Assembly: GCF_043641665.1 (NCBI RefSeq)
Contig: NC_092190.1
Location: 24,087,010 to 24,151,009 of the forward strand
From: Enoplosus armatus
Lineage: Eukaryota > Chordata > Actinopteri > Centrarchiformes > Enoplosidae
Length of the DNA: 64,000 nucleotides
Direction: 5' to 3'
Position numbers and translations under genes: made by a program. Positions 12,401 to 22,800 of this stretch are shown here, piece by piece (the first letter of the stretch is position 1; each line of letters begins with the position of its first letter). Under the pieces are notes generated by a model. That model ran no database searches, was not told where the DNA came from, and saw nothing but the letters and a program-made list of their open reading frames with translations.

Positions 12401-15400
12401 TGCTCAATGAAGCATTTTAAAGGTTGCAATGTAAACACAGGCTGCAAACGTAACGTGAAATTGAGATCATATCGAGCAACATGCAACCACTTACAACAAA
12501 AAGCAGGTGTAGCTATAGGCGTTTTTTCTTTTCTCTTCTTAGCTATGACTCTCTTTAAAACAGTTTATGTACACAATAACACACACAGCTTCATATATAT
12601 GCCTTTCATTCCATTTCAATAGTGCACTCCCACTCCCGCTTTCACTTCTCTGCTCACTTTATTTAAACAAATGCGACGTCTGCCCCCGTCCCATCTTGCA
12701 TATGATTTTCACATCAAATGTATGTCAACGTCAAACAAGAGTGTAGAGAGAGTAGAGAGTTTGACTGCTCTAGGTTAAGTTCCACATACTCATCATGTCA
12801 TTTAGGTGTACCTACAATGATCACTTGGCAACTGAGTATGTATATACCTGATACATTTCAACTGCTGAGCTGTTTGTGCTCCTCAGACTCATGAGAGTTT
12901 TACATGTTTTCTGCAAATCTGGGGATTAACAGTATTTGTATACGACCTAAACACACTCGCGCTGCTATTCAGCACAGAATGTCTGTAATGTGGCAGCTAT
13001 CAAAACTAGATCCCCAGAGCTGATACTGGGTTTTTGAGGCCCATGCTCATATTGAGACTGGTTTGAGAGTGAAAAAGTCTGATAAGAATATTTCTTTTTA
13101 ATATGAATGTTTAGCATCAACATTTTTGAGAAGGATCCCTTAAATTTGGTTATTGAGGAATTGTGAGACGTGTAATTACCGACACGATATATCTGTGATG
13201 AGACAGTATCTGCTGATAATCATATTGTGCTATCAACTGACATGTGATCGTTTGTTACCTTCTATTTCCTGCCACGCTGAGAGCACCACAAGCATGAAAT
13301 ACAATGGTTGTGCTCTGTTTCTCTTCGCAGGGTGTACGGGGAAGAGCGGAAAGGGCCTCAAAACTTAACAAAGACATCACTTAAGCTGAAGCTTGACAAC
13401 TCCATGAGGTATTACCTGACGGTCCAGGCGTCCTACAACCAAACCCTGTCTCCAGAGTCCCATGTCACCTTCAACCCTTACGAAGACAGTACGTTGACAT
13501 GAGCTTCTTTTGAGCTGCATGCTCGTTGCCTTGGAGTTAATGAATGTTATATTGCCAACAGATAAGAGTTCACCTTATTGACTTGTGAGCATGTGACTCA
13601 CTGTACATATCCACAGAAGAAACAAAAAGCAGCGACAGACGAAAACATCCGCCATATTTCCATCTTGCTTTCCCACATCGTTTTCGTCATAGTGGGAAAA
13701 CGAGGTTTGACTGTCTTGATGCACCCCATTCATAATATTCACATAACAGTAGTCTTTACCAGATTTCCTGGAAATTCGGTTAACATTTGCACTACATTTG
13801 GATGGAAACTTGACCAACTAATAACCCAGTCATGAATTCATTTTTAAAGCTGTTAATGTTTTCAGGACTTTATCAAATAGAGTGTCTACTGGTTCCAGCT
13901 TTTCAAATGTCATAAAATAATACAAGCATTAAATGCTGGCCAGCCAGGACTGAAACCTTGGGGAGAAGCAGCATCACATGAGCAGCTGAATCTAATTTAA
14001 TACAGATGTGTTCACATCCACCTTTATCTGATGCAGAGCCATTGGTCTAAATATTGGTTGCATGCTGAAAATTATTTGAAAAATAGAAATGCTACACCAG
14101 CAGAGTGAACCAAAACCATGCCATTTTTGATACTTGAAATCTCGAATGAAGCAGAAATTGCAAAGGTGTTTTTTTTCAAAAAGAACTTGTTTTCTTCTTG
14201 TGACAAGCCACAATAGGTCCTCCAAAACTCTCACTGGCTGGATGTGGCAACTGCATCCACGTCAACGTTTCACTGCACAAGAATATCCAGAAATTCTACG
14301 ATGCTCACTTCAAAGTCTTGTGGAGGAAACGTAAAGAAGCAGAGGTAAGAAATCAATTTTGCTCATATGTCAACATTTCTTGTGATGATTCTGAACGGTG
14401 TTGTGTTTGACGAATATGTTCACACGAAGTACTAGATTTAAGCCTTTGTATGTATGTAATATAATATGATATGATCGGATTGCATTTTAATACCAGGTGT
14501 AAATAGGGTGTGTAAGAGCCCTGGAACTCACCTAAATGGAACGCAGCCATCTTTTAATGTTATCAATTACGCCTGTGCTCTTCCTGCTTTGACAAGTCAA
14601 GTATTAGTATTACCTACTTCCACTCGCTTATCTCTCCGGCCTTTCCGGTTTAACTCAACACAATACGATCATTTCTGCTTCCGAAATTAGTTCAACTAAA
14701 ACTCCAATCTCCTCTTTTGGATCAGAATCAGAAATACTTTTCAGCTCTCGTTACTCCGTGATTCTCCTGTCATCCAGCAGCGGGTCATATCTTGAAAGGC
14801 ATTTTCACGATCCCATGGATGTCGTCTGACTGGAAAGATAGAGTGAAAACCAAGATTTAAATCCAATATTGTGACCTAATCGTGCATTAGTGTACATGAG
14901 AGTGCCGGGGTCAGGGGTGAGGCTCGAATGGAAATCATTTTAATCAAGTAATTTCTCCATATTTGACCTGCAGGTATCCCACGAAATTCGAGAGTCCAAG
15001 AGTTTCACTATTAAAAACCTAGAGAATGGTATGGAGTACTGTGTGCAGGTGCACACAATGATTCGTCTGAACCAACACACCAAGCCATCCGCTTGGAATT
15101 GCACCTTCACTAGCATTGTGGAGCCGAGCAGAGGTGAGCTGAACTTTTAGAGCCGTTGTTGTGCCGTCGTGACAGTGTTATGTCACAGCCCGGCTCCTAG
15201 GCTGCGACCAAGAAGGGCGACCAAGCGGGTTTTGGAGCTGCGAGAACAGCAGCTGAACAAATGTACTTTTAGTAATTTCCTTTTAGTAAATCTGTCAGAG
15301 GAGCCACCACAGTTGAGAAGTTTCTACGGTAGCAACCTACAAAACCCAGAAACCGCTCGAGTTCATTCTTCGTTGCGGGAACAGGATACTGCTCAGTTGC

Positions 15401-15845
15401 AGTGACTTTCGCCTGTACTGGCCGCACGTTCCCACACTTTGCTAAGTTAATAGTCAGATGTGCCTCAACCAGATGTTCAAACAGCTTTTTAATACGTCCC
15501 AAATGCTCTTGCCACGTATTGCTGTAGATCACAACGTCATCTAGATAAACAGCCCTGACACAACCATGTTCATCAGACGCTGGAAAGCTGAGATTTCTCT
15601 GGCCCTTTTGGACAGAGGTACTCGCCAGTAACCCCTCATACTGAGCTGAGAGAGAGCAAGGGTTCACAGTTATTATGAAGACCTGGTTCACATGAAAAAA
15701 TCCTCATGTTGCTACACAAGCTGGCAGTACGCTACACCAGGTGGTGCTTTATGCCAGTTTGGCAGTGCATGGAAATAAAGCCCTTTATCTTGGTCTCACC
15801 TTTTGTTACAGAGAGGTAAATAGGCACTTCCACACTGAAGGATTT

Positions 15846-15879
<34 letters not shown>

Positions 15880-17952
15880 CTTCAGGCCCTCTTGTTTTAG
15901 GCGCAGTTGCTGCTCTTCTGATTTTTGTTGCCGGTGTCCTGATGACCTCCGTGTTTTGCCTCCACTACACTGGATTTCTTTGTAAACTGAAGGCAACTCT
16001 GCCCAGAGCACTAATTGTAAGAAACCTCTGCATTTGGTTCTATATATTGTGTGTCTGTCTGTCTATCTATACTCTGTCATCTATCTATCTAACCGACTGC
16101 TGGCGGTAGCTTTATAGTTACCTACTGACATGAGGGCTTTATCGATCTTCTTATCTAAATCTCTGCAAGAAAGCGAAAAGGCGTATTTCCCAGAATGCCA
16201 AACTGTTCCGTTTTAAGGCCAGGCATGCCGATCCATTCATCAATTTTTGCCCCAATGCAGTGGAGGTTAATGGAATTAGTGCAGTGCTCACTCTTTTTTT
16301 TTTTACTTTTACGGCTTTTTGTGCATACAACTGCCCTCGAGATGAGACCGTCCAAAAGTGCCCCCACCCACCCCCAATTCCCCATTTATCTGACAAATCG
16401 CGTTGAGACTACAGAGACACAAAAAAAAATAAACAGAGCGAGATCAGGAAGGCAGTGAGATGAAGCCAGTAGGAGGCCTTGACCGCAATCTTTAGTTTTA
16501 AGCATACTGGACCCTTAACTATTCCTTCCTCACTAACTCTACCTTGAAGTCAGCTTGCTTCAAACAAAGTGCTTGTTGGATTGTCAAACAGCATTTTGCG
16601 GGCTCGTAGTTTTCCAAAACCACCAATCTGACAAGCATGCCTGCTACTTCAAATATTCCCTTGGGCGAACTTGTACGAACCAGTTCATTTGAAGCATACC
16701 CCAGCCTTTACTGTCAACAGTTTCCTTTAGAATCACTTCCTTTGGTTCCAAGTACTTAAAATTTTACAGCTGACTTTTTAGGGACCCCGAAAATCATGTG
16801 AGGCAAGTAACCTGCACACTGCATACTTAAGTTTACTAGCCTGTCCAGCCTGTGACACTTCAAACCAAAGGGAAGCAAAAGAATGCGAGAAGGAAATGAT
16901 TTAATGTGAGCAAGTCCAGCGTTCTGTTGACAGAGCACTCACTGCTGTTTGGGAGATGCTGTAAGTTTCACACTGAAGTTTTGCTGCTACGTCCGAGCGC
17001 CATAACTTCATTTGGCAGGGATGGGGCATCTTTTGAGTTGACATATCTAATGCAGCTGTTATACCTCCTCCCCCGTCTTTGTCTCTTTGTTCCCTCTTTG
17101 CCACTCAAGGCGGCTCTGAACCAAGGCTACACCCTGACACCAGAGAGGACAATCCCTGACCACGTCTCCATTAGCTCAGAGATGGCGAAACAGAGGAAGC
17201 ACAACAATCCCACAACGCCACAACTTGCCACCGGGGGCGCTAACTCGGAGGAGGAGGAAGAGGAGGAAGAGGAAGGGATAAACATCTACATGGACAGAGG
17301 TGCAGAGCTTTCCTCAGGTGACAGTTCCTGCCTGGAGTCCAGTGATGTGTCTGGGAACAGCACGGCGGGTGCGTCAGGGGACCTGGGGGGGAGTTGGACG
17401 GTGGAGGCGGAGGTACCGCACACAGAATTTGAGGTTGAGGTCTCACGTGGGGGGCTTGATCAAGATGAGGCCAAAGCTGAAGGAGCAGAGGTTTCTTTCA
17501 CGCCTGAGGGGGGTCAAACTAAAGTCCAGAGACATGTCATAGATGAGATGGAGGAGGAGGAGGAGGAGGAGGTGGTGTGTGACAGCTCAGGCAACGTCAA
17601 CCTGTTCTCAGTCACCCTCGGCTCACTGGCTGTATACGATGAAGAGGAGACGGAAGGGCAGAATTCAACAGACTCCCTCACAGATGTTTTGAAACTGCCC
17701 AGTCTGGAGCCTCCACTGCCCACAGACTCAAAACGGACTTTGAGCCACTACCCGGACTCACAAACCGAGTCGACGGTGGCATTGATGCTACCTACACAAG
17801 TAGACTTTACTGCGACTGGTTACGCAGGCAGACGTGCAGGCGCTTCGTCTGGCTGCCTCAAGACCTGTGATGGTAACACACAGCATGAAGAGGCACAAGA
17901 GGAGGAGGAGGAGGAGGAGGAGGAATTCTCTGGATATATGAGACACACATGA
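9445..17952 (+). CDS. IFNAR2-like class II cytokine receptor, gene A (CRFB1/CRFB2 type)
   Basis: Exons: 9445-9496, 9686-9806, 13331-13488, 14217-14344, 14974-15133, 15886-16016, 17110-17952. This is 1593 nt, about 530 residues, with phases 1-2-1-0-1-0. Predicted cell-surface chain of a type I interferon receptor. Residues 1-17 form a hydrophobic signal peptide; D1 (to ~110) has RWDPGPGTP; D2 (111-206) has GCGNC and EYCVQV; residues ~208-230 are the membrane helix (VLGAVAALLIFVAGVLM). A ~280-residue tail follows, with a Box1-like LPRALI, three acidic runs, VNLFSVTLG, and a terminal acidic run plus FSGYM. Potential N-glycans include QNLT, YNQT, VNVS and WNCT. D1 lacks the usual two cysteines (exon 3 is 158 nt against 176 in genes B and C). 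Whether this is CRFB1 or CRFB2 cannot be settled without a tree. Confidence 0.9.
9913..10129 (+). repeat. Direct repeat flanking duplicated block, copy 1
   Basis: This ~217-bp stretch in intron 2 of gene A (CTCAAATCTTAC to GTCAGATAAC) recurs almost identically at 10512-10730. The two copies bracket the duplicated block 10157-10509. Confidence 0.9.
10157..10509 (+). repeat. Local duplicated block, copy 2
   Basis: Second copy of the block at 8132-8443. It carries an extra CpG-rich piece near 10185-10225 where copy 1 has TA repeats. It sits between the two direct repeats 9913-10129 and 10512-10730. Confidence 0.85.
10512..10730 (+). repeat. Direct repeat flanking duplicated block, copy 2
   Basis: Near-identical to 9913-10129 (single-base changes and one extra T). 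Both copies are followed by related words ending ATTCTCCA or GTTCTCCA, which suggests a tandem duplication that also captured the intervening block. Confidence 0.9.
11030..11160 (-). mobile_element. tRNA-derived SINE fragment
   Basis: On the minus strand this stretch contains GGTTCGAGTCC (11086-11096), a perfect RNA polymerase III B box. It is followed by a CTGGGGACTTTT-type body and a C/T-rich tail typical of fish tRNA-derived SINEs. The A-box side (GGCCTAGGAGGC-like) is weak. It lies in intron 2 of gene A. It is not a functional tRNA: no acceptor stem forms. Confidence 0.6.
11800..12000 (+). repeat. Dispersed repeat family X, fragment
   Basis: Words such as ATGCGCTATTTCCTCCTTT, ATTTGCTAAAAGCTATAGTG and CCAGCTGTTTT recur with changes at about 40490-40960 and 56450-57060. 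The three copies define an unnamed interspersed repeat of this genome. Non-coding. Confidence 0.6.
15269..15691 (-). mobile_element. Ty3/gypsy retrotransposon pol fragment (reverse transcriptase)
   Basis: A 140-codon minus-strand frame in intron 5 of gene A. It carries the reverse transcriptase catalytic motif YLDD (15536-15547) within VYLDDVVIYS, then the post-catalytic HLGRIKKLFEHL region and an ELERFLGFVGCYRRN segment that in gypsy elements leads into RNase H. The element is truncated on both sides, with no LTR, integrase or protease seen, so it is a dead fragment. It is antisense to the host gene. Confidence 0.85.
15851..15879 (+). repeat. TG tract directly before the transmembrane-exon acceptor of gene A
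   Basis: About fourteen TG units end at 15879, then CTTCAG leads straight into exon 6 at 15886. The TG run replaces most of the usual pyrimidine tract. Confidence 0.9.
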
Positions 17953-18300
17953 TATGTTTCTCTGACATACATTATTATATGTGTATGCGTATTTCTTCCC
18001 AGCAGGTACATTCCTTTTTATTAAAGGAATAGTCCATCTGAAATATTTAGAAGTAGTTAGGTTGATTTTGTTGTTTTTGGTGGTCTATTTAATATCCCAG
18101 TGCAGTGCCAGAAAAGTTAAGGAAAGCTAAATGTTTTATCTGCATCAGCATATTTTTGGTACACGTCCCCAAGACAGAGTGAAAGATGAAGTTTTTGCAA
18201 ATGCGCGGGGAAAAATGCTTAGATGCCTCAATATTGATCTTAGATAGTAGAGCTCATATATATCCGACTTAATGATGCAGATCTGTCTGAAAGCCAAACA

Positions 18301-18306
18301 AATAAA
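18301..18306 (+). terminator. Polyadenylation signal of gene A
   Basis: Canonical AATAAA about 350 nt after the gene A stop; an ATTAAA near 18021 is a weaker alternative. Confidence 0.5.
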
Positions 18307-19794
18307 GAGCCAAAGTCGCTGTTCAGTGTAATCATACCCACATTTAATGGCAGTACTGTTTTATAATACTTTCTCACAGCAGACATTTTGGCTTGCCATT
18401 AGTAGGAAAAGTTATGAATAACGTTGACTGCAAAGCAAGCCAATGACAGTGAGCCAGCGTCCACACCAGCACTGTCCACAGGTGGAAAAATGACATTCCA
18501 ACTTCGCAATGTGACTCTTGTTGTTGCACATATTGTATAAATGTCCTTTTAGTACAAAACTGTATTTTTATACTAACTACATACAGCAGTAAAATGCGCC
18601 AGAAAAGAAAAGTTTCTGAATGTTTGATGCTGTCATCAGAATTGAATGTGTGTAGCTTTAGTTGGGTACACAATCCGAGCCCAACCTCCCTGAAAACCTG
18701 GCAGGCAGGCTGACTATGTTGTTCTTCCACTAGGTCACATGATTTCCTATCAACAACCTCATCGGATGCTGCCTTCACGAGCCGCCGTACAAACTTGTGT
18801 GTGTAACTTTTAAAGGGGATGGGGGGGGGGGGGCGGTATGAAGAATGTGTGCTATTTTATTTAGTTATATGTATTTGTTTATGTTTAACATATAACAATG
18901 GTCTGTCTTGTTTTTATGTTGTATATTACCACTGTTGAATTTGAAGATGTCACATTTCCAGCCTAAATAACATAATACATTCCTGATGTACATCGTCATT
19001 CTTCCATATTGACAAAGTTGCTCTTTACCACTGGGCCTGCAAATTAAAACAACCTGAAAATCTGTTAGTGTTGTTATTTTTGTCATTATTTCTCTAGTAT
19101 CTAGTTTCTCTAGTAGCCACATGGCGCCGTCGTTTCGGGACCCCACCGTCACTGGCGTTCCGTGAAGGCAGCAGGAGTAACGGTAGTGGGGGGGTCCGCG
19201 GTCCATGTTCGGTGCTTTGACAGTCCGCGGTCGCTCAAAGTGGTTGATAAACATGGAAACGCCTCTCGGGACAGGTAGCTGTAATATCAACCCTGCCGTT
19301 GTATGTTAGGAACAGTTTGTAGCTTCTGGCTTATTATTTTAAAAGCTTTATAGCTCGTCAAGTTAGTTTACATGCTGGACCGTTAGCTAGCTAGCTAGCT
19401 AGCTAGCGATGCATTTCCGGCGAGCGTCTTGATGAAGGGACAATTTGCTCGTCGTTTCTTGGCAGGGTAACGTGAGATAACGTTATCTGTCTGTAGCAGT
19501 CCAGTTTTTACAATTTTGTAAGGGTCTTTTAATGAAAGTAACGTTAAACTGCATGTTTTAAGCTAACCCGGCGGCTAACTACACTTTCAAAGTAAAGGTG
19601 TTTTGCAGCTCACAGTGTTTACAACACAAAAGTTAACCGTGTTAACTTAATATAATGCTGAAAGTCTTACTTAAAGTCTTATGTGCAGTTAAATAAGACA
19701 GCTGTCAGACATGGTGTCGGTGCTTAATAATAAGTAGTGATAAAGACTCAGTCGGACTAACTCCAGATTTGTTGCGACAGAGAGTGATCATAGA

Positions 19795-19804
19795 GAAAGT
19801 GAAA
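19795..19804 (+). promoter_or_regulatory. IRF/ISRE-like site before gene B
   Basis: GAAAGTGAAA fits the GAAANNGAAA core bound by IRF proteins. It lies 36 bases upstream of the gene B ATG, so it is probably in the 5' UTR or just at the transcription start. Confidence 0.45.
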
Positions 19805-19825
19805 GCTGACGGCGGTGCAGCAGGG

Positions 19826-19843
19826 ATGAGTCGGCCGTCATGA
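19826..19843 (+). promoter_or_regulatory. uORF overlapping the start codon of gene B
   Basis: ATG at 19826 encodes MSRPS and stops at TGA 19841-19843. The TGA overlaps the main ATG at 19840 (ATGA). Same layout as in gene A, with unrelated peptide sequence. Confidence 0.65.
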
Positions 19844-22800
19844 CTGCCCTCATTTGGATGCTCACATGGCTGCCTCAGGTCCTGCCAGGTGAGTACACAC
19901 CTGCTGCTATGTGTCAGTCTCTCAACCTCCTCCTGAACGCAACACATTTTGTCTGTTGTAAGTAAAAAGCCTGTGTGACGTGCAGTCCAAGCAAGCACCC
20001 ACCTCCGGGTCTGGAAAGCCTGCATTCTTTCTAATGGCCAGCAGGGGAGGGGCGACCCCGCTGGTTGCAAGAAAACTCAGATTGTATAGAAGTCTATGAG
20101 AAAAGGACCCTACTTCTCACTTGATTTTTGACCTCAGTTGAAATTTTCCTAATGAGTTTATGGTCTCAGTCGCTAGTTTCAAGAGTTCTTCAATACAGCG
20201 TGATGTTCATTTAGTAAATTATGGTCCCATTTAGAGCAAAATGGACGTTAAAGCAGGGTATGCTTTAGGACGTTGCTACTACAGTGACCTGTCAATCAGA
20301 ATAGAGGCGTTCAGTTGCGCTAAAAGACACTGTAGGAGCTGGCTGTTCATATTTTCAAGTAAGTATATTTACAAGCTAACTTTATTAGCAGGGGTTTCGC
20401 ACGCCGTAGCCAAGAGCCGGTATCGGTGGCCGTGCATAGTGTCCTCAGGTTCTCAGATCCCCAGCTCCACCCTCTTGTCCCTAATATGGTCACCTCTGGT
20501 TCCAAAAAAACCAAGATGGCGACGGCTGAAACTCGAGTCTTCAAAACGGTGGTCCACAAACCAATGGGTGACGTCACGGCGACTACGTTCACTTCTTTTA
20601 CACAGTCCATAGGTCCAAGTGAGATAAATGATCTTATCTCCCAGGGAGTCTTGGTCGAGATGAGATGAGTTTTGTCACGTAACTGATGAAATATGCCAAC
20701 AGGTCATCCAGTCCACTGAAAGCCGATTTAAAGCAAGGGTGAGCTGACAATCACTTGACATTATAGCGGGTAGCATTAGAGTGATTCAAATACACACAGC
20801 AAACATAGAGGCACTTTAGTTGCCGCTCACTGAAAAGTACACGCAATACTTTTAAATATGCGATATGTTTTTATAAATGGGGTCTCAAAAATGCTGTATG
20901 ACGCTTCCAAAAACTCTTCATTTAAACAAAGTACAACATTTGGGTTGATGTACTGGTCTTCTGAGAATCAAAACATTTCGGACCACCAACGGTTCAGTTG
21001 GAGATTCCAGCGTTATGTTAGTAGCGGCCAAGGTGGCCCGAGCCTCAAGCAGAGATGACGAGCGGGCTACAGAGGTCGAGTAAGCCCACTTCTTTCTCAC
21101 TCCACACCCCCAGGATTTTTTAAATGTTCAAACTTGAAGTCTTTTGCTCCAGCTGATGCTGACTCTAGTGGTGTCTCTTGAGGCCTTTTATCGGATTTAG
21201 TGCTTTATTCATCTTTTTCATGTATGCAAAAAATAATATATGCACATATCCATTCAATGTCCTGTTTGTTTGTATTCCAGCTGTGAGTGACCTCCCCCAG
21301 CCTGTCAACGTGAACCTGACCTCGAACCATTTCAGGCATATGCTGACATGGGAGCCCGGACCAGGGACGCCCACAGGAGTCTCCTATCAAGTCACAGTTC
21401 ACACAGAAACGTGGGTGCCATCTGTGTTTGTGTTTATACTTGTGCTGCACCGACAGCGTCCCGTGGAGTCCTTTTTATAGAATCAGGCAGTGGCAGCCAT
21501 TTTGAAGCGGGCACAGGAAACAGGGATTACAGATGTTTGTCGGTTTGTGAATGTGAAGCCAGTGGTAGTGGTTGGCTTTCACTGTCAGCTAGCTTAGCCA
21601 AAAGCTAACTCCTGTGGTCAACCTTTCATTTTAATAAAAAGAAGACTCTTGAGCCCCTAAAGTATGCTTTGCTCCCTCCTCTGCGGTCCTGCAGGGGCAC
21701 TTCCTGGCAGCCAGTGGATGGCTGCGAGCATGTCCAGCGCCCACTGGTTTGCAACCTGACCGAGGCCTTCCTCGACCAAAAACAGCTCTACTTAACCCGG
21801 GTTACAGCGCGGATGAGAGCACGGGCCTCACCACCAGTCACCCTGCAAACATTTCAACCCATCAAAGACAGTAAGTGGCACTGCACTGGTACTGGAAGAT
21901 GTTGGAAAAAAAGGGGGCAGATAATAGAGATGGCTTTTGGAGATACCAGTCCACTCAGCCTCTGTGCACCTCCCACACCTCCTGACACTCACTTACACTG
22001 ATCCTTACACAAAAACGTATGTCATTTGTAGTGTTGTCGTCACCCCTGTTGGTAAGCACTTTAGAAGTAGTTAGGTTGACATTTTCATGTGGCGCAAAGT
22101 TGCGTTTAAGTAACTAAAGTGTCTCTTCTGTCCCCATATCTGCGTCTTCTAGCTGACCTGGACCTACCACTGCTGACGGTGACGCCCTGCGGCAGCGATC
22201 TGTGCGTGGACCTTCAGCCTCCCATGGAACACCTTAGGGAGAGCTATGATTCTCTGCAATACAAACTCAGGGTCAAGAGCAGTGTGGACGGCGACCAGGT
22301 ACTGTACATGGACTCGCATACAGAGTTGGGGTGCTGCATTCAATATATACATATAGAATGGTGTAGAACTGGTGTCTGATGAGCCTTAAAACTCACGGAT
22401 GTGTTAATCAAGCTCGACCTCTTTACCTTTAATCTATGAGAGTAATGCTGTGTTTGTCGTGGTGTTTTCTCTGGTCTTGGACTTGTCTTGTAACAGCTGT
22501 CTGTGGTCTCTCTGTGTGCAGGTCTTTGATATCAAGCATCTGAGAAAAGAGGTTTTGAAGGGTCTGGCCCATGGCCGACAGTACTGTGTCTCAGTGTGCT
22601 TCTCAGAAATTCTGCTGCCTCGGAAGTCCAACTACAGCCAGCCCATATGTGCTTTCCTCCCTGGCATCTATACTGCAGGTACAGGTCACTGTGTTTGTGT
22701 GCTCGTTTCTCCCATAGGCTGTGTATAAAGAAGGACGACATGACAGCTCCCCAAAAGTGAAGCCAAAACATGTCGATCGTTAATTAGTTATTTGATGCTT

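Larger units (their letters stand above)
17953..19839. other. Gene A 3' UTR and gene A-gene B intergenic region
   Basis: 1.9 kb. Contains a polyadenylation signal AATAAA at 18301-18306, a G run near 18818-18832, a CpG-rich island about 19115-19280 that may hold the gene B promoter or non-coding exon, and a (TAGC)n run at about 19384-19407. The minus-strand open frame at 18374-18778 has no recognised domain. Confidence 0.6.

Noticed and set aside
18374..18778. 134-codon minus-strand frame after gene A
   Set aside because: No domain and no supporting structure; lies in the likely 3' flank of gene A.
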